Assembly (NCBI GenBank): GCA_963676515.1
Contig: OY781061.1
Location: 1,116,001-1,180,000, forward strand
From: G963667145 sp963676515 [NCBI: Candidatus Cloacimonadota bacterium]
GTDB lineage: Bacteria; Cloacimonadota; Cloacimonadia; G963667145
Direction: 5' to 3'
DNA length: 64,000 nt
Below, piece after piece: positions 55,601 to 63,387 of the stretch (positions within the stretch are counted from its first letter, which is position 1; every line of letters starts with the position of its first letter). The position numbers and the translations under genes were made by a program. The notes under the pieces are model-generated. The model had not been told where the DNA came from and did not search any database. It saw nothing but the letters and a program-made list of their open reading frames with translations.

Positions 55601-58600
55601 CAACTTCTAGTGGTGGAACTTATAGCGAAATTGAACTGGAGAATGTGACTTCCTATAGTAACAACACAGGACTTAGTGCAGGCACAACTTATTATTATAA
55701 GATAAAAGCTCATAACGCAGGCGGAGATAGCGAATTTTCTAGTGTTGCAAGTGTCACGACGGTTGTCGCAGCACCTGCAACTCCTACTGGTTTAACAGCC
55801 AGTGCCGTGAGCTCTTCGCAAATAGACTTAACTTGGGCAGCAGTCACTGGAGCTACGGGCTACAAACTATACAGATCAGCCACCAGCGGTGGAACTTACA
55901 CCGAGATTGATGATGTCACTAGCAGTCCTTACAACAACACAGGACTTAGTGCAGGCACAACTTATTATTATAAGATAAAAGCTCATAACGCAGGCGGAGA
56001 TAGCGAATTTTCTAGTTTTGCAACCGCCACCACGGTTGTTGCAGCACCTGCAACTCCTACTGGTTTATCAGCCAGTGCCGTGAGCTCCTCGCAAATAGAC
56101 TTAACTTGGACAGCAGGCAGTGGAGCTACAAGCTATACACTATACAGGTCAACTTCTAGTGGTGGAACTTATAGCGAAATTGAACTGGAGAATGTGACTT
56201 CCTATAGTAACAACACAGGACTCAGTGCAGGCACAACTTATTATTATAAGATAAAAGCTCATAACGCAGGCGGAGATAGCGACCTATCAGGCGAAGTAAC
56301 TGCCACGACGGTAGTCGCAGCTCCTGCAACTCCTACTGGTTTATCCGCCAGTGCCGTGAGCGCCTCGCAAATAGACTTAACTTGGACAGCAAGCAGTGGA
56401 GCTACAAGCTATACACTATACAGGTCAACTTCTAGTGGTGGAACTTATAGCGAAATTGAACTGGAGAATGTGACTTCCTATAGTAACAACACAGGACTCA
56501 GTGCAGGCACAACTTATTATTATAAGATAAAAGCTCATAACGCAGGCGGAGATAGTGACCTATCAGGCGAAGTAAGTGCCACGACGGTAGTCGCAGCACC
56601 TGCAGTTCCTACTGGTTTATCAGCCAGTGCCGTGAGCTCCTCGCAAATAGACTTAACTTGGACAGCAGGCAGTGGAGCTACAAGCTATACACTATACAGG
56701 TCAACTTCTAGTGGTGGAACTTATAGCGAAATTGAACTGGGGAATGTGACTTCCTATAGCAATAGCACAGGACTCAGTGCAGGCACAACTTATTATTATA
56801 AGATAAAAGCTCATAACGCAGGCGGAGACAGCGAATTTTCTAGTGTCGCAAGTGCCACGACGGTAGTCGCAGCACCTGCAGTTCCTACTGGTTTATCAGC
56901 CAGTGCCGTGAGCGCCTCGCAAATAGACTTAACTTGGACAGCAAGCAGTGGAGCTACAAGCTATACACTATACAGGTCAACTTCTAGTGGTGGAACTTAT
57001 AGCGAAATTGAACTGGAGAATGTGACTTCCTATAGTAACAACACAGGACTCAGTGCAGGCACAACTTATTATTATAAGATAAAAGCTCATAACGCAGGCG
57101 GAGATAGCGAACTATCAGGCGAAGTAACCGCCACCACGGTAGTCGCAGCACCTGCAGTTCCTACAGGTTTATCCGCCAGTGCCGTGAGCTCCTCGCAAAT
57201 AGACTTAACTTGGACAGCAAGCAGTGAAGCTACAAGCTATACAATATACAGGTCAACCTCTAGCGGCGGAACTTACGACAGTGTTGGTGTTGCCAGTGGC
57301 AATTCTTATAATAACAACACAGGACTCAGTGCAGGCACAGCTTATTATTATAAGATAAAAGCTCATAACGCAGGCGGAGACAGCGACCTATCAGGCGAAG
57401 TAACTGCCACCACGATAGTCGCAGCTCCTACTGGACTGACAGCTAGTGCCGTGAGCACCTCGCAAATAGAAATATCGTGGAGCACAGTCACGGCAGCTAC
57501 AGGCTACAAAATATACAGAGCAACCACAAGCGGTGGAGTGTATGACTCGATAGCTGCTGTCACAAGCAGTCCTTATAACAACACAGGGCTAAACTCTGTA
57601 ACAGAATACTTCTACAAGGTCAAAGCGTATAACACTGGGAGCCAGTCGGTGCATTCTGACTACACCAGTGCCACCACACTGGCAGAACCTCCAGTAGCAC
57701 CTGACAGCTTATTTGCGAACACATCAGTCTTTTCTCAGATAGACCTATCGTGGAGCACAGTCTCTGAAGCTACCAGCTATATAGTGTCCAGATCAACCAC
57801 TAGTGATGCCGGTTACGAAGAGCTCACAGAGGTCAGTGACACCTCCTACAACAACACAGGACTTGGCGAAAACCAAAAGTATTTCTACAAAGTCCAAGCT
57901 AAAAACACTGGTGGAACCTCGGACTACTCTACCTCGGCAAACGCCACGACATATCTCACGAGAACTACTCTGGCAAGCTTGATAACCGCTGGAGATGATG
58001 TCACCAAAGTCAATACAGGCGGCATTACAGATATGTCTTCCTTGTTTATGAACAATACAACATTTAATCAAGATATTGGCAGTTGGGATGTAAGCAATGT
58101 CACAGATATGAGTTCTATGTTTTATAAGGCTGAAGCTTTTAATGGAAATATAAGTGGCTGGAATGTTAGTAGTGTCACCACAATGGAAGCTATGTTTAAG
58201 AGTGCGTCTGCTTTTAATCAAGATTTAAACGCTTGGGGCGATAAAACAAGCAGTGTCACAAAGATGAACGATATGTTTAATCTAGCAGCTGTTTTTAATC
58301 AAGACATCGGTGGCTGGGATGTAAGCAGTGTCACAGATATGAGGTATATGTTTAATAGAGCATATGCTTTTAACCAAGATATTGGCTACGACACCATTAA
58401 CAATACGGGTTGGGTCGTTAGCAATGTCACAGATATGGGTTATATGTTTTGTCATGCATCTGTTTTTAATCAGGATATAAGTGGCTGGGATGTGAGTAAA
58501 GCAACAAATATGATGAGTATGTTTAATGATGCATATGCTTTTAACCAAGACATCGGTGGCTGGGATGTAAGCAATGTCACAAATATGAGCAATATGTTTA

Positions 58601-59586
58601 GGGGTGCGTCTGCTTTTAATCAAGATTTAAACGCTTGGGGCGATAAAACAAGCAGTGTCACAGATATGAGCAATATGTTTTATAACGCCGAGGAATTTAA
58701 TGGTGATATAAGTGGATGGGATGTTAGTAGTGTTACCGATATGAGTTATATGTTTTATAATGCTGAAGTTTTTACTAAAGATTTAAGTGCTTGGGGCGAT
58801 AAAACAAGCAATGTCACAGATATGAGTTATATGTTTTGTGAAGCTACAGCATTTAATGGAGATATAAGTGGTTGGAATGTAAGTAGTGTCACAACTATGA
58901 GTTATATGTTTTATAGAGCATATAATTTTGACCAAGATATTGGCTACGACATCATTAACAATACGGGTTGGGTCGTAAGCAATGTCACAGATATGGGTTA
59001 TATGTTTTATTATGCATCTGTTTTTAATCAAGACATCGGTGGCTGGGATGTAAGTAGTGTCAAAAATATGTGTGCCTTGTTTCAGAATGCGGCGGTCTTT
59101 AATAAAGATTTAAACACTTGGGCAGTAGATAGTGTCACAAATATGAGTTATATGTTTTCTGGAACTAACTCTTTTGAAGGGAACATCACTGGTTGGAATG
59201 TTGGTAGCGTTATAAAAATGGATAATATGTTTAGAACTAATTCAATATTTAATCAAGATATTTCTGGATGGGATGTTAGTAGTGTTACCACGATGAAGAG
59301 TATGTTTTCTGAAGCATCTGCTTTTAATAAAGATTTAAATGCTTGGGGCGAAAAGGTAAGCAATGTCAAAGATATGAGTTATATGTTTAATTCTGCAACT
59401 TTATTTGATGGGAATATTTCTGCTTGGAATGTGAGTAGTGTCACTAACATGTATTGTATGTTTAAGAATGCTACTGCTTTCAATAAGGATCTTAGTGGTT
59501 GGTCTAGTAAGTTTACTACTACTCCTACTTACACAGATTATGATTTAGGTGCTACTTCTTGGATAACTAGCTATAAGCCTTTTTAG
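52678..59586 (+). CDS. Giant surface lipoprotein: 19 FN3 domains plus DUF285/BspA repeats
   Basis: The 2302-residue protein begins with a lipoprotein signal (hydrophobic core, lipobox ITAC, then NIFGNDD, an acidic linker). Residues from about 36 to 1775 form 19 fibronectin type III domains of about 91 residues, each with SQIDLTW, YYYKIKAHNAGGDS and a TTVVAAP linker. Residues from about 1780 hold 19 DUF285 (BspA-like) repeats of 25-32 residues with the pattern FNQDIGGWDVSSVTDMSYMF. Such proteins are surface adhesins or scaffolds. ATG 52678 has AAGGAG; an upstream in-frame start at 52609 would bury the signal and is rejected. A terminator follows. Function is inferred from architecture. Confidence 0.9.
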   Translation: MKTGFKLFVFGLILTLSITACNIFGNDDGDPPENPTSLHAEAVSSSQIDLSWSTVDGAKGYKMFFATSSDGDYTETDIGNVTSHSSTGLNADTEYFYKIRAYNSDGNSGFSNIASATTIVAAPTAPINLSFIVIDSYRIDISWGAVSGAEGYKVYKATTNNGEYSETDVGDVTTYSSTGLSADTAYYYKLKAYNVGGESDFSASMSASINVDVPINVSAEEISSSQINISWDAVSGATGYKIYQADASNGTYTEIGEVSALFYNNTGLSASTEYFYKVRAYNAADTSEYSSFATATTLVAAPATPTGLTASAVSSSQIDLTWTAVTGATGYKLYRSASSGGTYTEIDDVTSSPYNNTGLSAGTTYYYKIKAHNAGGDSDLSGEVTATTVVAAPAVPTGLSASAVSASQIDLTWTAVTGATGYKLYRSATSGGTYTEIDDVTSSPYNNTGLSAGTTYYYKIKAHNAGGDSEFSSVASATTVVAAPATPTGLTASAVSSSQIDLTWAAVTGATGYKLYRSATSGGTYTEIDDVTSSPYNNTGLSAGTTYYYKIKAHNAGGDSEFSSFATATTVVAAPAVPTGLSASAVSSSQIDLTWTAGSGATSYTLYRSTSSGGTYSEIELENVTSYSNNTGLSAGTTYYYKIKAHNAGGDSEFSSVASVTTVVAAPAVPTGLSASAVSSSQIDLTWTAVTGATGYKISRATSSGGTYTEVDDVTSSPYNNTGLSAGTTYYYKIKAHNAGGDSEFSSVASVTTVVAAPATPTGLSASAVSSSQIDLTWTAGSGATSYTLYRSTSSGGTYSEIELENVTSYSNNTGLSAGTTYYYKIKAHNAGGDSNLSGEVTATTVVAAPSVPTGLSASAVSASQIDLTWTAVTGATGYKLYRSASSGGTYTEIDDVTSSPYNNTGLSAGTTYYYKIKAHNAGGDSEFSSVASVTTVVAAPATPTGLSASAVSSSQIDLTWTAGSGATSYTLYRSTSSGGTYSEIELENVTSYSNNTGLSAGTTYYYKIKAHNAGGDSEFSSVASVTTVVAAPATPTGLTASAVSSSQIDLTWAAVTGATGYKLYRSATSGGTYTEIDDVTSSPYNNTGLSAGTTYYYKIKAHNAGGDSEFSSFATATTVVAAPATPTGLSASAVSSSQIDLTWTAGSGATSYTLYRSTSSGGTYSEIELENVTSYSNNTGLSAGTTYYYKIKAHNAGGDSDLSGEVTATTVVAAPATPTGLSASAVSASQIDLTWTASSGATSYTLYRSTSSGGTYSEIELENVTSYSNNTGLSAGTTYYYKIKAHNAGGDSDLSGEVSATTVVAAPAVPTGLSASAVSSSQIDLTWTAGSGATSYTLYRSTSSGGTYSEIELGNVTSYSNSTGLSAGTTYYYKIKAHNAGGDSEFSSVASATTVVAAPAVPTGLSASAVSASQIDLTWTASSGATSYTLYRSTSSGGTYSEIELENVTSYSNNTGLSAGTTYYYKIKAHNAGGDSELSGEVTATTVVAAPAVPTGLSASAVSSSQIDLTWTASSEATSYTIYRSTSSGGTYDSVGVASGNSYNNNTGLSAGTAYYYKIKAHNAGGDSDLSGEVTATTIVAAPTGLTASAVSTSQIEISWSTVTAATGYKIYRATTSGGVYDSIAAVTSSPYNNTGLNSVTEYFYKVKAYNTGSQSVHSDYTSATTLAEPPVAPDSLFANTSVFSQIDLSWSTVSEATSYIVSRSTTSDAGYEELTEVSDTSYNNTGLGENQKYFYKVQAKNTGGTSDYSTSANATTYLTRTTLASLITAGDDVTKVNTGGITDMSSLFMNNTTFNQDIGSWDVSNVTDMSSMFYKAEAFNGNISGWNVSSVTTMEAMFKSASAFNQDLNAWGDKTSSVTKMNDMFNLAAVFNQDIGGWDVSSVTDMRYMFNRAYAFNQDIGYDTINNTGWVVSNVTDMGYMFCHASVFNQDISGWDVSKATNMMSMFNDAYAFNQDIGGWDVSNVTNMSNMFRGASAFNQDLNAWGDKTSSVTDMSNMFYNAEEFNGDISGWDVSSVTDMSYMFYNAEVFTKDLSAWGDKTSNVTDMSYMFCEATAFNGDISGWNVSSVTTMSYMFYRAYNFDQDIGYDIINNTGWVVSNVTDMGYMFYYASVFNQDIGGWDVSSVKNMCALFQNAAVFNKDLNTWAVDSVTNMSYMFSGTNSFEGNITGWNVGSVIKMDNMFRTNSIFNQDISGWDVSSVTTMKSMFSEASAFNKDLNAWGEKVSNVKDMSYMFNSATLFDGNISAWNVSSVTNMYCMFKNATAFNKDLSGWSSKFTTTPTYTDYDLGATSWITSYKPF
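53581..57420 (+). repeat. Tandem ~273-bp FN3-coding repeats
   Basis: Domains 4 to 17 of the lipoprotein are nearly identical at the DNA level, with a period of about 273 bp. They come in two alternating flavours: one encoding AVTGATGYKLY and EIDDVTSSPY, the other AGSGATSYTLY and EIELENVTSY. Tails also shuffle (EFSSVAS, EFSSFAT, DLSGEVT). The nucleotide conservation, including synonymous sites, shows recent duplication and gene conversion. Copy number is likely unstable and hard to assemble from short reads. Confidence 0.95.
58015..59520 (+). repeat. DUF285-coding repeats of the giant lipoprotein
   Basis: Nineteen units of about 75-96 bp encode M-x-x-M-F-x-x-A-x-x-F-N-x-D-I/L-x-x-W. They are more diverged than the FN3 units. 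Two longer units (near 58380 and 58930) share the GYD-INNTGWVVSNVTD insertion, showing internal duplication of a four-to-seven-unit block. Confidence 0.9.
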
Positions 59587-59613
59587 CGACTGATGTAAAA
59601 AGTTCAAAAGAAG

Positions 59614-59650
59614 AAGTGGATACGACTAGAGTTCGTGTCCACTTTTTTGT
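59614..59650 (+). terminator. Terminator after the giant lipoprotein
   Basis: A 12-bp stem AAGTGGATACGA/TCGTGTCCACTT is followed by six T residues. Nearly the same hairpin, including its loop, follows the second lipoprotein gene (62481-62515). Confidence 0.9.
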
Positions 59651-61142
59651 TAGGTGCTTTTTCGCCCCTCCTTCCGCCTACCACTTAGCCTTGTGCCAGC
59701 ACTCCCGCCCGTGGATTCCCGCTTCCGCGGGAATGAGGGAGAGAGCAAGCAAGAAGCATCCGCCAGCCCTCGTTCTGAGTTAAAATGGGAATTTATTCTT
59801 TTTGTCTTGGTCTCCTGACGGAGGGTCTTACTTTTCCCTTTGGTTGACCAAAGCGAAAAGTAACAAAAGGTAAAATCAAAATACCAAAGCCGAAAGCTAA
59901 ATTCTAAACCTTCATCGCACGCTCTCAGCCTCGTGCTATGAATCTCATTTTGTCTTTTATAGGTGATATAGCACTTCGTCGTCAGCGTAGCTCAGGGCGG
60001 TCAACGAATTTCACGCTTCCTGCTTTAAGTATTTGTTAGCCCAACCCTAACCCGCCTCTGGATTCCCGCTTTTGCGGGAATGAGGAAAGAGGGGCAAGGA
60101 AGAACACGCTTTTAAAAACCTCGTCATTGCGGGCTCCGACCCGCAATCTCCTGAGGCGAAGCAGAAGCCATAGTCACAGCATTCATCTGTGTTCATCTGT
60201 GGTTACTGTCTCCCAGCTTTGGTCTCCTGACGGAGGGTCTTACTTTTCCCTTTGGTTGACCAAAGCGAAAAGTAACAAAAGGTAAAATCAAAATACCAAA
60301 GCTGTAAGCTAAATTCTAAACCTTCATCGCACGCTCTCAGCCTCGTGCTATGAATCTCATTTTGTCTTTTATAGGTGATATAGCACTTCGTCGTCAGCGT
60401 AGCTCAGGCGGTTAACGAATTTCACGCTTCCTGCTTTAAGTGTTTATTAGTCCAATTCCGCCCTTGGATTCCCGCTTTTGCGGGAATGAGGAAGAAAAAG
60501 CAAGCAAGCACACGCTTTTAAAAACCTCGTCATTGCGGGCTCCGACCCGCAATCTCCTGAGGCGAAGCAAAAGCCATAGTCACAGCATTCATCTGTGTTC
60601 ATCTGTGGTTACTGTCTCCCAGCTTTGGTCTCCTGACGGAGGGTCTTACTTTTCCCTTTGGTTGACCAAAGCGAAAAGTAACAAAAGGTAAAATCAAAAT
60701 ACCAAAGCCGTAAGCTAAATTCTAAACCAACCTCGCACGCTGAAGACGCAAAATTTTGCGTCTCTACAGCTTCACGGGCTAGAGCCAGAGACGCATTCCA
60801 CCATCTTTGGTATTGCAAAGCCAACAATCGGAAATGTATTGTTAAGAACAAATCTCGGAGGTGCTCTTCACCACGGAACTCCGTAAACACCTCACGCAAC
60901 CCTCTGGCGAATTGAAGCGGAGCGGTTTTCTTTTCTCCTCTATCTTTTCGTTGAGCGTTCAAAGAAAAAATGGAGTCCAGCTGAAGGCTAAAAGCAGGTT
61001 ACAAAGAAAAAAGTAGTCATACCGTCATTGTGAGCAAAGCCTAATCCCGCCCGTAGATTCCCGCTTTCGCGGGAATGAGGAAGAGAAGCAAGCAAGGAAA
61101 ATCCGCCAGCTCGATGGGAAGAAAAAAAATAGACATAATTCA
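59651..61142 (+). repeat. Intergenic repeat mosaic 2
   Basis: This long non-coding stretch is built of the modules seen in mosaic 1. They are: ATTCCC-N8-GGGAAT palindromes at 59715-59734, 60062-60081, 60468-60487 and 61057-61076; TTGGTCTCCTGACGG blocks at 59807, 60219 and 60625; CATTGCGGGCTCCGACCCG blocks near 60124 and 60531; GACGCAAAATTTTGCGTC near 60745; and the CTCTTCACCACGG block 60857-60980. Small open frames across it are not credible genes. The end shows TATAAT at 61185-61190 ahead of the second lipoprotein, without a good -35. Confidence 0.85.
59807..60720 (+). repeat. Tandem ~410-bp intergenic repeat
   Basis: The block starting TTGGTCTCCTGACGG occurs at 59807, 60219 and 60625 (spacings 412 and 406). 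It carries the GCACGCTCTCAGCC segment, an ATTCCC-N8-GGGAAT palindrome and the CATTGCGGG segment in the same order each time; the third copy breaks off near 60720. It is a direct tandem duplication inside the mosaic. Confidence 0.9.
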
Positions 61143-61210
61143 TTGACTATTTTTGGGTCGCCAACAATTTTTTGACAATTAGTTTATAATAATAAAAAAA
61201 AGAGGGAAAA

Positions 61211-62455
61211 ATGAAAGCAAAAGTAAAAATTCTGTTAATTTGTCTAATGTTCACCTTATCTATCACAGCTTGCAACATCTTTGGGAATGACGACAGCGAC
61301 GACGACAACACTACTACCACCACCACAGAAGACACTACTACCACCACCACGACAGAAGACGCAGTCTTGACCAAGGAAAAGCTTATCGCCAAAATAGCAG
61401 CTGGAGAGAATGTTTCTGCTTGTGATGTCTCCAATATCGTAGATATGTCGAACCTGATACCAGAAGTAGCCGAGATTAGTGCCACTGTTGCGGCAAACTT
61501 TAACCAAGACATCAGTGGTTGGGTCGTAAGCAATGTCACCAATATGAGCCAGATGTTCTCTGGAGCGACGGCATTTAACCAAGATATCAGTGGCTGGGCA
61601 GTAAGCAAAGTCACCAATATGTCTGGTATGTTTAAGGGAGCAGAAGCATTTAATCAAAACCTTGCTTGGCTAGAGACAGTTGAACCTTCAGTTCAAAGTT
61701 CTATACTTTATGTTAGTATACCGAAAGACACTCTTGGCTGGAACACCTCTGCAGTCACAGATATGTCCGATATGTTTAATGGAGCTACTGCATTCAATGG
61801 GAATATTTCTGTATTGGATGTAAGCAATGTTACGAATATGTCTGGTATGTTTCAAGGAGCAACAGCATTTAATAATGAGATTTACACATGGAAGGTAGAT
61901 AATGTCGAGAATATGAGTCATATGTTCGATGGAGCGACTGCATTTAATGCTACTATTATTGATTGGATGCCCTCTTCAGTTACAGATATGAGTTATATGT
62001 TTCATAATGCAGAAAGTTTTAATAAATCTATTACAGATTGGGGATTAGTTGCTAATCAAGATTTAAAAAGTGTAACAAATATGAGCCATATGTTTGATGG
62101 AGCCAATAGTTTTAATCAAGGTTTCGTTTGGGAAGAGATGCCTAATGTGAAAGATATGAGCTATATGTTTGCAAATACTAATTCTTTTAATCAAGATATA
62201 TCAGCTTGGGGCTTTTATGGAATACCTAAAATTGAAAATATGAGCTATATGTTTTATAACGCTACTGCCTTCAATCAAGACATTGCTATGTGGAGTTCTA
62301 TTATAAGTGTTTCTTCTTTATCAAATGTAAGCCATATGTTCGATGGAGCTACTATTTTTAATTATGACCTTAGCTCTTGGGACATTACTAGTATCACTCA
62401 TACTGGATTTGCTGATAATACCACTCTTGGTTGGGCTACGCCTACTGGGTTTTAA
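61211..62455 (+). CDS. DUF285/BspA-like surface lipoprotein
   Basis: The 414-residue protein has the same lipobox and mature start as the giant neighbour (LSITAC, then NIFGNDD), then a Thr-rich linker (TTTTTTED twice) coded by a duplicated ACT/ACC run. Residues from about 70 to the end carry 11 DUF285 repeats (for example MSQMFSGATAFNQDISGWAV). No FN3 domain is present, so it resembles the giant protein with its stalk removed. ATG 61211 follows AGAGGGA. A surface-display or adhesin-like role is inferred from the family. Confidence 0.9.
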   Translation: MKAKVKILLICLMFTLSITACNIFGNDDSDDDNTTTTTTEDTTTTTTTEDAVLTKEKLIAKIAAGENVSACDVSNIVDMSNLIPEVAEISATVAANFNQDISGWVVSNVTNMSQMFSGATAFNQDISGWAVSKVTNMSGMFKGAEAFNQNLAWLETVEPSVQSSILYVSIPKDTLGWNTSAVTDMSDMFNGATAFNGNISVLDVSNVTNMSGMFQGATAFNNEIYTWKVDNVENMSHMFDGATAFNATIIDWMPSSVTDMSYMFHNAESFNKSITDWGLVANQDLKSVTNMSHMFDGANSFNQGFVWEEMPNVKDMSYMFANTNSFNQDISAWGFYGIPKIENMSYMFYNATAFNQDIAMWSSIISVSSLSNVSHMFDGATIFNYDLSSWDITSITHTGFADNTTLGWATPTGF

Positions 62456-62480
62456 AATACGACAATAACTTTTAAAAAAG

Positions 62481-62515
62481 AAGTGGATGCGACTAGAGTT
62501 CGTGTCCACTTTTTT
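62481..62515 (+). terminator. Terminator after the second lipoprotein
   Basis: A 12-bp stem AAGTGGATGCGA/TCGTGTCCACTT with two G-U pairs and a T run, a near copy of the terminator at 59614-59650. Confidence 0.9.
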
Positions 62516-63311
62516 ATTGGGTGCTTTTAGCCACTCCTTCCACACACCACTCGCTTTGTGCCAGCACTCCCGCCCGTGGATTCCCGCTTCCGCGGGAATG
62601 AGGGAGAGAGCAAGCAAGAAGCATCCGCCAGCCCTCGTTCTGAGTTAAAATGGGAATTTATTCTTTTTGTCTTGGTCTCCTGACGGAGGGTCTTTCCCCT
62701 CGTTCCCAAGCTCCAGCTTGGGAATGCATACGAAACAAAGCATACAGTCAAAATACCAAATCTGTAAGCTAAATTCTAAACCTTTTTCGCACGCTGAAGA
62801 CGCAAAATTTTGCGTCTCTACAGTTCCTTGCACAGCCATTTGTTTCAGTCGGCAAACGAATTTCACGCTTCCTGCTTTAAGTATTTGTTAGCCCAACCCT
62901 AACCCGCCTCTGGATTCCCGCTTTCGCGGGAATGAGGAAGAGAAGCAAGGAAGCACACGCTTTTAAAAACCTCGTCATTGCGGGCTCCGACCCGCAATCT
63001 CCTGAGGCGGGGCAGAAGCCATAGTCACAGCATTCATCTGTGTTCATCTGTGGTTTCTAGTTTCCTTACACCGCAAGCTTTGTGTTCTCACTCACCCTTA
63101 TTGTGGCTCACCACTCGTTTTTCACTCCCACCACCCCTCATTCCTGCGGAAGCAGGAATCCATTCTCCCACACGATGCACAAAAGCAGCAAATTCGTAAT
63201 GAGGCGAACATTTCAGCCAAATACAATTTAGAAGAAAATCAGCTCTCCTTATCAGGCAAAGTTGTTTTTTTACGCCAGAAACTTTTTTTTAATTGACATC
63301 AAATGAGCTTT
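62516..63311 (+). repeat. Intergenic repeat mosaic 3
   Basis: The non-coding mosaic continues: palindromes at 62580-62599, 62914-62933 and a variant ATTCCTGC/GCAGGAAT at 63140-63159; the TTCTGAGTTAAAATGGG block near 62637; a truncated TTGGTCTCCTGACGG block (62672-62695) fused straight into the TTCCCAAGCTCCAGCTTGGG block; GACGCAAAATTTTGCGTC near 62800; CATTGCGGGCTCCGACCCG near 62976; and the second 149-bp unit at the end. The module junctions differ from those in mosaics 1 and 2, showing shuffling. Confidence 0.85.
63163..63311 (+). repeat. 149-bp direct repeat, copy 2
   Basis: This matches 51928-52076 with a single base difference. It ends with TTGACATCAAATGAGC, 77 bases upstream of the next gene, and could supply a -35 element to it. 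Confidence 0.95.
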
Positions 63312-63332
63312 CTTTTTTTTGATAAGACACTG

Positions 63333-63359
63333 GGGGTTGTGAAGGCAACCTCTTTTTTT
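63333..63359 (+). terminator. Terminator-like hairpin
   Basis: GGGGTTG (63333-63339) pairs with CAACCTC (63346-63352), followed by a run of T. It lies between the 149-bp repeat and the last gene, so it would block transcription entering from the repeat mosaic or act as a leader attenuator. Confidence 0.6.
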
Positions 63360-63387
63360 AGTAAAAATATTTTAGGAAGGATAAGAA

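Noticed and set aside
60440-60962. Small open frames in the repeat mosaic on both strands
   Set aside because: They consist of repeat modules that recur in other frames elsewhere; no start signals or family features.
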